Below are positions 61,501 to 64,000 of a DNA stretch of 64,000 nt, piece after piece. The notes under the pieces were generated by a model that did not search any database, was not told the DNA's origin, and saw nothing but the letters and a program-made list of their open reading frames with translations. Numbering within the stretch: position 1 is the first letter of the stretch; every line of letters begins with the position of its first letter. The DNA comes from Robinsoniella peoriensis (GTDB lineage Bacteria > Bacillota > Clostridia > Lachnospirales > Lachnospiraceae). The DNA lies in NCBI RefSeq assembly GCF_042680125.1, contig NZ_JBHTNY010000041.1; one strand, given 5' to 3'. A program made the translations under genes and the position numbers.

Positions 61501-63542
61501 CCAATATGGATTCAACTTTGGAAGTAGAAAGTTCAGAATACAGGAGATCCGGTTCCAAATCAGGAGAGGTATCTGTCATAGATATTCATCCGGAAACGGA
61601 AATAGAAGATTCCAAAGACAGTGCCGAAACATACCCGGAAATACAGGAAAATGAAACCAGATCCAAGAGCCGTACAGGTTCAGGCAGTGGCGCAGCTCCT
61701 GAGGGAACTTCAGAAACAGAAAGCAGTTCGAAATCTGAAATGGAATCTGAAACCCTTAAGGAAACCGAGACGGAGACTGAAACAGTAACAGAATCCGAAA
61801 GTGTGTCTGAAACAGAAAGTGAATCGGAATCCGAAACTGGTTATGAAACGGAGAGCAACACAGAATCCGAAACAGAAACGGAAACTGAAACAGAGACAGA
61901 TCCACCTGAACCACCGAAACCGGCCATTGCCCAGTATTATAACATTGGGCTGGAAGATATGGTTCGACCGGAGCAGACGGAGGAAACAGATACGACCAAT
62001 ACAGGTACTACCGATACAGGTACCACCGAAACGGATGAGTCTGAGGAAGAAGAACCGGAAGCAGAAAGTGCAATCTTGTTAAGTCTTGCACAGATGCAGG
62101 ATCTAGATACCTTAAAAGATAAATCCGGCTGGGACGATACACTGATTGAAGGAATTAACCCGGCAGATCCGGATGCACCGGCAAAATGGATGATGCATAC
62201 CGCAGATGAGTCTGAAGGACAGTATACATTGCCTGTATTAAGAGGAAATGAATATGTACCGGACGATGATACCCATTATATGGTGCAGGCGGTCAATAAT
62301 GTATCCATTACAAATGACCCGGTTTCCGGTGATTATGTAGTGAATTGGAGTTATACAGAACAGACGGATCCGTCTGTGGATGGATTTGCAATTATGCTAT
62401 ACGATGCTAATCAAAATCCAAAGAGGATACTTACTTTAAGGCCCGGACTGGCAAACCAGTCCGGAACACCAAAAGCAACTTCTTACAGTTACCATTTCAG
62501 TCCGGAGTACTGGGCTGACATCACAAACCGTTTGACGGAGGATACACCGTTTCTATTAGGTGTAGCTGCAGTGAGAGATGGAAATGACAGAAGAATGCGC
62601 GGGGAGTCTATAGATATTACTCTGGGCAAGACAGAGGGGCTGATAGAAGCAGGAGACTCTTTGGTAATGGAAGCGGATCCCCTAATCCTGAACAGCAGGA
62701 GAGGTAAAATGAGATTTTCCCGGGGATACAGCGGAACGATCGGAGATACGGTGGTTCAATATGCGTATACCCGTTTAGGGGATCCTTATTCCATGCCATT
62801 GGCAGGCCAGGGAAATTACCTGGATTGCAGTTATCTTGTAATGACAGCTTATGATCTTGCAGGTGTATCAGTACCCCGTGTAGCGGCTTGGCAGGCACAG
62901 TTTTGTGCGGAACAGGGAAGTGTAGTTTCCAGAGAGGAACTGCAGCCCGGCGATTTAATTTTTTACAGTTATGAAGCTAATGGAGATTATATGAATATCA
63001 GTCATGTAGCAATCTATGTAGGTGACGGGATGATGATTCATGCGGCTAATTCCGCCAGAGGCACTGTATTAGATCCAATTGTTGAATCTAATATTAACTT
63101 TTACGGAAGACCATATACTGCTGATGCAAATATGAATGCGAATGCAGATATGACGCCAATTGGAACCAATGATTCTGAAATTTATCTGGTTGCACAAATT
63201 GTAGGTTTGGAAGCTGGAGGAACAGGAGTAGAAGGAATGACAGCTGTAGCAGAAGTTATTCGTAACAGAGTAATGTCACCGCTATTCCCGGATACAGCTA
63301 CAGGAGTTGTAGCGGCACCAGGGCAGTTTACAACCTATGCCATGATTGACAGTTATGTACCAACAGCAGAACAGATTTCAATCGTCACCCAGGTGATGAG
63401 CGGAGAACTATCTGTATTAAATAATTCAGATTGTCTGTATTTCTGCAGCAAAGGTTTCTATGAATCACAGGGAATACATGATGGGTTCTGGGGAAACATG
63501 AGTTTGATAGCAGAATATGGAAATTGTTTCTTCGTACCTTAA
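40596..63542 (+). CDS. giant prepilin-type surface protein with GLUG-like repeats, NlpC/P60 and SleB-like domains
   Basis: 7,648 residues, about 0.8 MDa. AGGAGGTGAC precedes two ATGs (40596, 40599). Residues 1-17 (ending KNKKG) are a prepilin leader. Residues 18-45 (FTITELAVVLGVLSILIGIV) are the pilin helix, with Glu22 at mature position 5. Residues about 60-780 form a globular head-like start. Repeats of the form NAGGIAG run from about 784 to 2911. Further GLUG-like blocks lie at about 3425-4015, 4344-4702 and 5049-6788, separated by beta domains such as YQVTIYDGDAY (near 4175) and YKVLVYEGDAI (near 4892). A Glu/Thr/Ser/Lys linker spans about 6805-7108 and an Fn3-like domain 7229-7348. NlpC/P60 follows at 7382-7505 (C7411, H7470, H7482), then a SleB-like hydrolase at 7525-7648 (E7539, then VAEVIRNRV). 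It should be processed by PilD and built into or onto the pilus. Confidence 0.9.
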   Translation: MMPFMHRYKKRVKNKKGFTITELAVVLGVLSILIGIVAFNAVRIANQAYMARADDTAQVIYMAMQSSLTDLKVQGKFDEEFSDANRGTEFFDVPEEAIKGGTVDGVDYPGVTFPGVAEGSADETAKKQELIDSKNLVYMELSKDDSDESALLYRLLEPYISDKSILDYSILVEVNLNNKTVRCAFYSERTDSLSYNETSLSESVLKSKENVLLRDRGALEDKRQGYYGAQGIGEPENLGLLENAYVKVNNDDMLTIEWGEIGPENDAGGVTDDKRKKFTKMTYDISIVNAVDTSKVYYKIKDVTAYNSGDGYITPGSTVTTGASGDVRGPMPVYDLYSYDKNKGVNNALKTNLMVPFYTEELQGDGTMKSYDGSDETSTFKHRLSYYVPADKAGKKQYGVFRLVLDSITDDSDDKLSVNKKYPSIPWNENFKVIVEGKYKGEGFTGSMSVSSGEENAYTEAKTVNPAENIYITGVRGGTVFEEAMAYLENRNKTSLSNMWYGLGYARHLSNLRYILNYKSDPTAPDYKPNKDGNFQNFMLNDDIDWSLQKLGREEVIQPGGGNKVYHRLVVSNASGNDLTTTDVSKLRILQPISANEHDALEPDRTRGFEGSFTSTVKKDTAGKIEYQKKADGNYLEIEVLDSLGVKKKEKIPVYHNYKLSNLKISNTYTDPDNPADTAKENRVGLFEIVGQNASVKNFTIEGITAKGNDYVGSVAGEFQGFGKNITLLKNEKNNYHTKMVESASGEKSEERLKDSSGNEIVLKPYAYGAADPGFNGNTIKATGNYAGGIAGMLAIGIEDTVPGDAKSGMLVDTANGTRFISLYDGKINEVNQTQNPALGNASRKDLNGISVKADNNAGGIAGVADKKTVITKAVNTGEVTAKQYNAGGIAGSIEEGSTFSGLDKAAGSTNEQYVIRDYEYVTSAGTTAVKTYKSEYSNYGIIQAEINAGGITGSAEGPLNPKPHYDVVIENTANAGPVLATDSYAGGIAGQIQGYQVSLQNIVNKADVAAVGLTATGVAGIKGYAGGITAAAGNEFLISGAVNLRTETGKIIEDIKIGTVPVMKPGISAVSYAGGIIGLADDQVEISNLSLPYNIGNLTANAIIQVSNSANVTTQGGYAGGIAGALTKDVKLNVGTTQVQEKPVYNEGTVSAGGSYAGGITGVAAGKVEIQNVENRYNTVTTPKIEAAGSYAGGIAGSVTSEADAGLFPGNTESTDTEVKILVLKNLPSISVDPITDEIDPVLGYYTNTMPVSTTGTTGNNAGGIAGKLNTTEEIRNVFNAGAISASQANAGGIAGYINSAAKITYDDDLIEARMNHTNSMATNEGSVKASRNAGGIAGNISDGNAVIHNAFNRGNITATSEDAGGIAGLIQVRQPGGATAQQDKFILAYSQNILDHVVIPADAGKGIFYTNSGSVQAANNAGGIIGDSHTDVKNVFNRGAVTARNGDNAGGIVGNMNKDSDTDAMVIANDEGIAKRIISHITTGVTPIYNNAGTIQSIGKNAGGVAGHGENTDIINMFNQGAVTANNNSNAGGIAGSIAKGNINHDRSVATEVFAGMIYSNQGNVTAGVNNAGGVIGTGVDVNISNVFNRGKVTASTGSNAGGIAGDLQGNAQTVVISIDGNIASNMIANSMYTNLGDVKARVSNAGGVIGTGADIHITNVFNRGAVTAEIGDNAGGIAGNLQANTQDAAVSSEAAIALDMVANKMYTNQGNVIAGGSNAGGITGRATNVVSITDTYNSGTVTATNNSNAGGIAGQVIGEIHIESREATAKKSVEEKVCTNQGIVTASRNNAGGIVGSAEGNVTIKDVFNRGTVNARYGNNAGGVAGFLSGKGTIEHSKNVVIDGTHNVINDYFMTNQASVTAGGDNAGGIAGKVVGVGSADADRAIIKDVYSGISTAAGALPLTVNARSNAGGMVGRLIDTDITNEVSVDTAINKGIYTNNSTVTAARSNAGGIVGNADGRDRADDRFNSISYASIDSIKTGSGLEQNSFNISDVYNAGNVTAERMNAGGIFGIGGDGKYSNKDNRVVNMIAKGMSTNTGNVWAKIANAGGIFGYASEKFEISTTAKDYQGNDTDADITDLFNKGSIRAQYNAGGVAGKAVKLDLKYSRKVLTDAMNANNPDNFLFTNTNRVTADYDNAGGIIGDADICILQDVFNSGMTGTYEQVQNSGTQGVISAGQDNAGGLVGRADAMSISYSKLISDQIINNRAYVYTNLANIRAGRDNAGGIIGNGRGSVQLLDTYNMGQITAGRDNAGGIAGQLYDKGTGDIVSDKKDTANKDVADFSGIDVELNQTVKAEDTNIGGTPVKDLKKAKKVSYITYQTITTGPDTPGAPYQNRYTNAPKAATVKASTEDNITAVNNNAGGIAGFVTGNRGNIRVENTFNTGAEKGGNAICGIRAKNSNAGGLVGNSVFADITYTFDINPGPSNLNTTDKGDHSTYAPAFNDEAVRKDPYAIRIGGSMTGLHMVANNAQVRASSIDKGASQTTAQGLVDFSTGDQYNLTSQNAGGAVGYMEGGRIERVYSLKGEVVSPENVGGVVGFAKNALVKQVTRMDGEDISLTTKAAKGSGNFIQRGSRNVGGIIGYAYDGTQVLDTRNYNSVTGRTNVGGIIGYAGTSVEVTLAQNLKAVTGKAYSAEDLKTDTASVTLPGYESAQLDKSNVDGSYIGGIVGRGDNSVIVTMSKNDPLITEEFKDLQEDAKFAGKYTLGGNQSNAVSGKSYVGGITGAYGIINYTVNTGQISAVQRAGGISGSGYRITNTYNTGDVIGENRVIYIHDVGHVPGNSTLTEYTQATHIGGIAGELGERTGNGIVQKPETGVYIQSVFNSSQIVRGASYIGGIAGYAVGPVDVSYNSATISAKQTDTGLDDLGVSGTKVGGLVGVMAQDRNKTIKITNSYNTGEIIGTNDRGTLIGFLEGYTDEVIKSERIENSYYLSDNELKYWNSSTSQIDSTFNYGLKPISLPSSTDYETFVQKTQQLKKDGDPADNTTPLDEKRTDSEYGLRNYSNMVRQYAKVNSSVSVSMEYPAKGEENLKTPLNNKITGTGSADVAASSGSLAAQKARSAKFVYPWTEDELTLGMDYEFPQLDLAGASADDSGISEVSLGSFTTNGGQALPGNNQSFTSLDNTKVSYYYNYWPTKVVDYMQSSVEYHDGGNNDNSSYTDGTWTADNTNNTGVEIKFRDNDKYPVKRVTQENVDLLARFKLSSGALPNYMNFSVYDGHSRGTYNYNNTVFTNTILPKSPVKVYTLAKASSYEYDVPNKKQDIMVNGELYYFYAKDTAGNDPDKFDSVDDITVSVNLTGATNMTIRINLPCEEMDSYLPASSGYFTLEATKIYDKELGIKPENLAAYDRTSRMFSMHFSNTEIDDVHNDSILDEIPSIDFDDLDDLEYYPQTTAALGSTLLAEDETAAQPDTYRVETENKLQIRNERHLYNMNLGENMGYAAIGSSYLKYLTRDIELMNNIQLSTSDGGYNGFVIGASNKRMYRMTGSLDGNGYTIGRIRVNRIQNPGNFEAGASIPNTHYALIYDLSGGVVKNLNIGSDSKIVADEAAGLAYYVSNGRTARNPDPYQDYDNALFENLSPQLPMETGADAKIYDTRVSARISASRAGGFALYTARRFSGSGDVPTTASGREEVKKAVTFTDDTFAGKINGIYGGNDPFMNAGDALARNSSRSAGILVFVSGTRKSEDIDETKPGLNLYPNYRTEAEVNGCQVDREGYVFANNVSAGMICEALYPQNRVGQIGTIRKSSNNGAVVAHEQANGITQGIVSFGTGDTVQQADCRNESRIQVTYSYNNGIVQTPDGNGLASGIGNYVSEASYCTNNGSVFGKIASGISNYGDKHTVVDLCVNNGYVQGTLAAAGIVAVPSGYGGTAVPNQDVQLKLSNCYNTGNVAVTTNTDNKKAIENSYAGGIVAYASSPRPDSYSWDTLKPTDITDNDDRKTIIRNCYNVGTVHYIKDYTADSYISGTFSDNNRNIGGIAGGGLNRFVDIQNCYSLSDPELSIKQLHQAYKLVINGATTDFTWNQVVVNQDPDAKGYNYKLDAVGNTTYGNNVTTMTYMDMMSGDNFKGFDPDIWTLDNQTRDDDGDVLYPFPQFVKRQQTAEYVGDQYLADKPDFAFNTDFNKRKNNIDIETPKTTIENAQVTVKDAVSSTISYQSTPSNYSIQIDGYDPAASYQVTIYDGDAYEKADYAPITIRKFEIAPGGAVTSGGKLPNYESTTTTAGTMKFFNPANVVFNAGTGTLQILDEEETGWYMPIKGYYTAIVTKSTGNATTADIESKVSDFQDKNGTVNGIAKSAIKGNTSERFQVHFGGDNADGSNIDSQTTFFGLLPTGYSYGTQAKPYYVTDQYSIIGMTTSGIAQDATTGRYYRQSQDFKIDQPFYEMFEFNGDYDGDGHKITQDNKDIGFISYLRSKDKASFTASVHNLQMQVKATDTSGKKLKNLGKYQEASNYTANLGLIADYADDACLDKITVSGEVRAQGFNSLANVKRYLNNSYTLGGVAGFIRDSEVTDTRNNATLGVNLTRPEADVPLGNGDTLKVKYDLPAALSIETAGIAAYAKDTKFVKVSNNGEIIASQGNHHAAGLVHTMEGSKSQISQSMNGGYIRAHNGTAAGLVKDLRSGQIKQAYNTGKVTALAVASAGGSGTAVGIAADVTGSVTEVYNAGFVSGKYQGSLSRNKGSRGRFTNAYYLKDENFYWGDSTQLPGLPGSMVVTDDKDLELYLGFGRAPNEYWAFADNKHEDYVTTPADPDNGIDEVYQDTYALTYAEITDAAAMAAKGFDMTTGGADKTWKLDPNPANDTINSSNLLLRDYAKDPYPLPQFTQYEHKTRKNLNFPLLFGAAQETGKTPYGSSDKKLKYEPYDPVADKGKTETFKDTIKVDLNNVSTTARYKVLVYEGDAIAEDVKKQEKQKLFVTIEKKYVDLRDPGNLSNISNPNNMQYSKIYVDGQSGYYYEVLVRDGYGNEVPAIFANKEFINNKNEILFNNNVLDRLEEPQKEKPYYSATVVEYQVPGKEETDKNNFYSKFSPHFAKATETQSAAWEFGTPAIPYEIMTQRNLYNISLGGIKHGDSHYLKSHYAQTQDLELKDKKLSVPVQTNQEGIMQEFWKRGIGTPAQDFSGTYTGAAAGGTNHKILDNRSASAAKPVGYSIFNGMTKTAKVSNLDYMINKADYRISADAILVKTGAGTISGINLTSAAADTLVKVTTTSPDRFGLIAGEIKAEPGAAEIPVVEKIDIRKEISVENQVSNKEDIGSTAGKITGSANLADVTSAASINHTGASSSLASTGGIAGRVTAPAGSTEQAALSLKNVHYRGGKLVLTNAGNQRTGGIVGLIEQADAVMDNVSSSADIILNRTNGQGAYGGLAGKLIKSGIELKNGTASGNIVQNNTTQSSNLGGSFGGIIGEVQETPDIAFTNVTAGSYDAAAGSSVTKIQAVNNGSSEAVAGGIIGKAVMASPGSADAPNSLVMKNVTGNSALNLSYVSGSSRIGGILGYAVNYAVEMEDITNRGDIAIDRNQTGGLGTYGGLIGKLEKSTISLTNGTASGSIAESSSDQSYNHGGVFGGIIGEASEVPDIAFTNVTAGSFDTTAGNSVTKIQSVNNGNYETLLGGIIGKAVMAAPGSTGAPNRLVMKTVTNNSGLSLTNAKGNSRIGGILGYAVNYTVEMEDTTNRGNIDINRNYTNGLGTYGGMIGKLEKSTISLINGTASGSITESSSTQSYNRGGSYGGIIGETSAVPDIAFKNVRTGSFDAGTGTSISQIQVVNSGSYEAIIGGMIGKAVMAAPGSADAPNKLVMEDVINNSSLNLNYAVNNSRIGGILGYAVNYSVEMKEMKNLGNINIIRNQTNGLGTYGGIIGKLEKSDIKLTNAAASANITVSGTQSYNQGGSFGGIIGETTGVSSITMKDVSAGSYDDAAAAGTTQIVIPDSGQRVINAGGIIGKAAADTTAASNTIQMEGIVNNSTIQITSSANDSKMGGIIGTEKGFAVELKDVQNRGNLNATQVSDTNSLYSGGFIGKAEGGSVVIEDTDSTGKSNVVNQGHTSIKNAYVNTGADVTTVYAAGAIGNIVSAPLSVKGFENIGNIEISGPGKTGKMAGGIVGLSDQSEVTIQNSVSSGDISLKQISGKGSFGGLVGKISKADISVTDSTASGNITHKDTTYAVSQEGTYGGIIGETSEVSEITLSGVTAGSYNTADMKPATQINISNSNKHAVSVGGIIGKVSNPSTAADAKNKVTMDGVVNNSSIQLANPQTESRLGGILGEMQSYSVIMKNTQNRGDLSVTGLGDESVLYSGGFIGKAQNGNVEITDTDDTDVSNVLNEGNISVGKTPRSATTAGYLYTGGAVGYADHTPLSVHGFQNTGSMAVTGSSAGTNFYGSTAAGGILGNVTQSDVEMVDNISAGNIAVSNTNGQGSYGGLVGRSEQGKLNIKNSAATGSIEQNGSNPVNTLGTSVGGIIGELNEAAEVKLKKVTAGSYDDTDPDSQTKLYVKNTDRHMINLGGIIGKASASDNSANVITLQGVTNNSNLFLEKPATESKLGGIMGHLQGYTVNMKNTVNIGNLEVSKLGDESVLYSGGFIGKAENGNVHMEDSDDTGNSNIRNTGNTVIDLEVQNPKADTFTPGTVYGAGAVGYAAETMLELFGVRNEGNVEVTGENRHANFYGAGIAAYAADSAYPTAPPTTRFIVQNALNQGNIQDNRDKSDPDEVPARADGIAKAGGISAEILYKSGVDIQYNHNAGGIKADMAAGIVHTLDEDSLPFSTVRYNINVGTIDAGTHENGADITAMWQLPVKVDVNGDEYNGRGEKMTTAPPDEGEGDAETPETTSVKAKKQKNKADKKAETTAQTTESPAEKQTGQDTESEEEAKQPLSGESAAETKNIPETEDVTDTKKTSETESIKETKATPEAESQKATKKAPETESQTKAKKAPETESQTKVIKEPETEKVKKSNAALRSAAVTEIQTVPETEEESNMDSTLEVESSEYRRSGSKSGEVSVIDIHPETEIEDSKDSAETYPEIQENETRSKSRTGSGSGAAPEGTSETESSSKSEMESETLKETETETETVTESESVSETESESESETGYETESNTESETETETETETDPPEPPKPAIAQYYNIGLEDMVRPEQTEETDTTNTGTTDTGTTETDESEEEEPEAESAILLSLAQMQDLDTLKDKSGWDDTLIEGINPADPDAPAKWMMHTADESEGQYTLPVLRGNEYVPDDDTHYMVQAVNNVSITNDPVSGDYVVNWSYTEQTDPSVDGFAIMLYDANQNPKRILTLRPGLANQSGTPKATSYSYHFSPEYWADITNRLTEDTPFLLGVAAVRDGNDRRMRGESIDITLGKTEGLIEAGDSLVMEADPLILNSRRGKMRFSRGYSGTIGDTVVQYAYTRLGDPYSMPLAGQGNYLDCSYLVMTAYDLAGVSVPRVAAWQAQFCAEQGSVVSREELQPGDLIFYSYEANGDYMNISHVAIYVGDGMMIHAANSARGTVLDPIVESNINFYGRPYTADANMNANADMTPIGTNDSEIYLVAQIVGLEAGGTGVEGMTAVAEVIRNRVMSPLFPDTATGVVAAPGQFTTYAMIDSYVPTAEQISIVTQVMSGELSVLNNSDCLYFCSKGFYESQGIHDGFWGNMSLIAEYGNCFFVP
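42945..49330 (+). repeat. NAGGIAG/GLUG-like repeat array in the giant prepilin gene
   Basis: Dozens of units contain AATGCCGGAGGAAT-type DNA encoding NAGGIAG, NAGGIIG or NAGGVAG, spaced irregularly by about 25-90 residues. They are followed by VFNRG, TNQGNV and similar strand motifs. The pattern is that of a beta-helix or GLUG-type stalk. The codon choice in the core motif is strikingly uniform, pointing to duplication rather than independent evolution. Because the units are coding and unequal in spacing, this is not a CRISPR array. Confidence 0.85.
56694..58649 (+). repeat. four 489-bp (163-residue) tandem duplications in the giant prepilin gene
   Basis: The GGLIGKLEKS-type motif recurs at 56694, 57183, 57672 and 58161, exactly 489 bases apart each time. 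Shared flanking parts are GGIIGE, PDIAFTNVTAGS, GGIIGKAVMAAPGS and SRIGGILGYAVNY. Later related units start at 58992 and 59844 (831 and 852 bases), longer because they include an extra SGGFIGKAE/DTDDT module. Confidence 0.88.
61020..61910 (+). repeat. low-complexity Glu/Thr/Ser/Lys linker of the giant prepilin
   Basis: About 300 residues without hydrophobic clusters. First comes a basic/acidic part with units like KKAPETESQTKA, then an almost pure ET/ES region (ETETETETETD), ending in DPPEPPKP. It joins the beta-helix stalk to the Fn3-like and hydrolase domains. Such a segment would be extended and could cross the cell wall or act as a flexible tether. Confidence 0.8.
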
Positions 63543-63560
63543 TGGTACAAGTACAAATCG

Positions 63561-63605
63561 GAGGCACTATGATTATATGATTATTATAATTATAGTGCCT
63601 TTTAT
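63561..63605 (+). terminator. intrinsic terminator after the giant prepilin gene
   Basis: AGGCACTAT (63562-63570) pairs with ATAGTGCCT (63592-63600), followed by TTTATAATAA. The TAA stop of the giant gene is 19 bases upstream. Confidence 0.75.
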
Positions 63606-63639
63606 AATAATACGGTTATTACAAAGGAGAAAAGGTTTT

Positions 63640-64000
63640 ATGGAGAGCAGAATATTATTAAAAATTACCAGTATTCTCATGATTATTATGGGCGGGGTTA
63701 CCATGGTTTATCATCTTGTGCTGTTTGATGGGATTGGATTATTCGCAGAAGGATTGTTATCAAAAATTGTTTTAACGACGTTATTTATATACAGCGGCTA
63801 TGCTATTTTTATGATTGTATCCGGTATTTTAGGATTAGTATTTAACAGGAGGGATGACAGAATGAATGTTATCAGAATACTGGGGACTATCATGTTTATC
63901 CTGCAGTTATTAGGGTTTGTCGGAGTGCTTTTGTCGGGAGATAATATTTTAATGAGTATACTGGGGCTATTATTACCTGGTCTGTATATTTTAGGAGCAA
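63640..64000 (+). CDS. small multi-pass membrane protein, partial at window end
   Basis: AAAGGAG sits 10 bases before the ATG. The visible 120 codons begin MESRILLKITSILMIIMGG and show four hydrophobic segments (about residues 8-26, 40-65, 77-97, 102-119). A short basic loop (FNRRDDRMNVIR) lies between the second and third. No enzyme motif is visible. The pattern resembles small DUF-type clostridial membrane proteins with four helices, but I cannot name a family. It lies after the terminator of the giant gene, so it may be a separate unit. Confidence 0.7.
   Translation, partial: MESRILLKITSILMIIMGGVTMVYHLVLFDGIGLFAEGLLSKIVLTTLFIYSGYAIFMIVSGILGLVFNRRDDRMNVIRILGTIMFILQLLGFVGVLLSGDNILMSILGLLLPGLYILGA

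Overview
The window looks like a chromosomal segment of a gut-type Clostridia, most likely Lachnospiraceae. This is inferred from AT-rich intergenic DNA, strong AGGAGG ribosome sites, a Gram-positive type IV pilus (T4P) locus without a secretin, an ABC-fed murein-sugar cluster without its own ATPase, and the general protein character. No rRNA or tRNA is present to confirm it.

Layout. (1) 1-4519: a decayed accessory island. An intact Abi_2/HEPN abortive-infection-type gene is followed by a short RNA-like transcription unit with its own promoter and terminator. After it lie remnants joined end to end: an XRE regulator without its HTH start, a frameshifted type III restriction Res subunit, a GIY-YIG/DUF4357 gene cut in its last domain, and a SIMPL-domain gene with its front removed. 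(2) 5163-18899: a probable single operon for peptidoglycan sugar salvage: RpiR-type regulator, MurQ etherase, sugar ABC binding protein and two permeases, MurK-like kinase, ROK kinase, GH4 glycosidase, tandem GNAT acetyltransferase, LmbE deacetylase, NamZ-type exo-muramidase (DUF1343) and NagZ-type GH3. No signal peptide is visible on the hydrolases, so sugars or disaccharides are probably imported first and cut inside the cell. (3) 18946-19870: amino-acid racemase with a good promoter and a terminator. (4) 20094-24399: MoxR / DUF58 / membrane transglutaminase trio. (5) 24622-25743, minus strand: a coiled-coil protein divergent from the next region. (6) 26064-63542: a complete T4P locus. It holds a LytTR regulator with a degenerate receiver, three minor prepilins, a small membrane protein, a long acidic protein ending in a bactofilin domain, PilC, PilM-, PilN- and PilO-like proteins, PilD, PilB, PilT and PilA. 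It ends in a 22.9-kb gene for a 7,648-residue prepilin. (7) 63640-end: start of a membrane protein.

The most striking object is the giant prepilin. It has a canonical class III (prepilin) leader with Glu+5, several thousand residues of GLUG-like repeats, a Glu/Thr/Ser-rich linker, and two C-terminal wall-hydrolase-like domains (NlpC/P60 with C7411, H7470 and H7482; SleB-like with E7539). I read it as a giant pilus-associated adhesin or wall-remodelling subunit. The second object is a recurring intercistronic RNA element, with three full copies and one half copy. It places a conserved GAAAGGAAGCCAC Shine-Dalgarno block inside a predicted pseudoknot 75-85 nt before the start codon. It occurs in both the murein-sugar and T4P operons.
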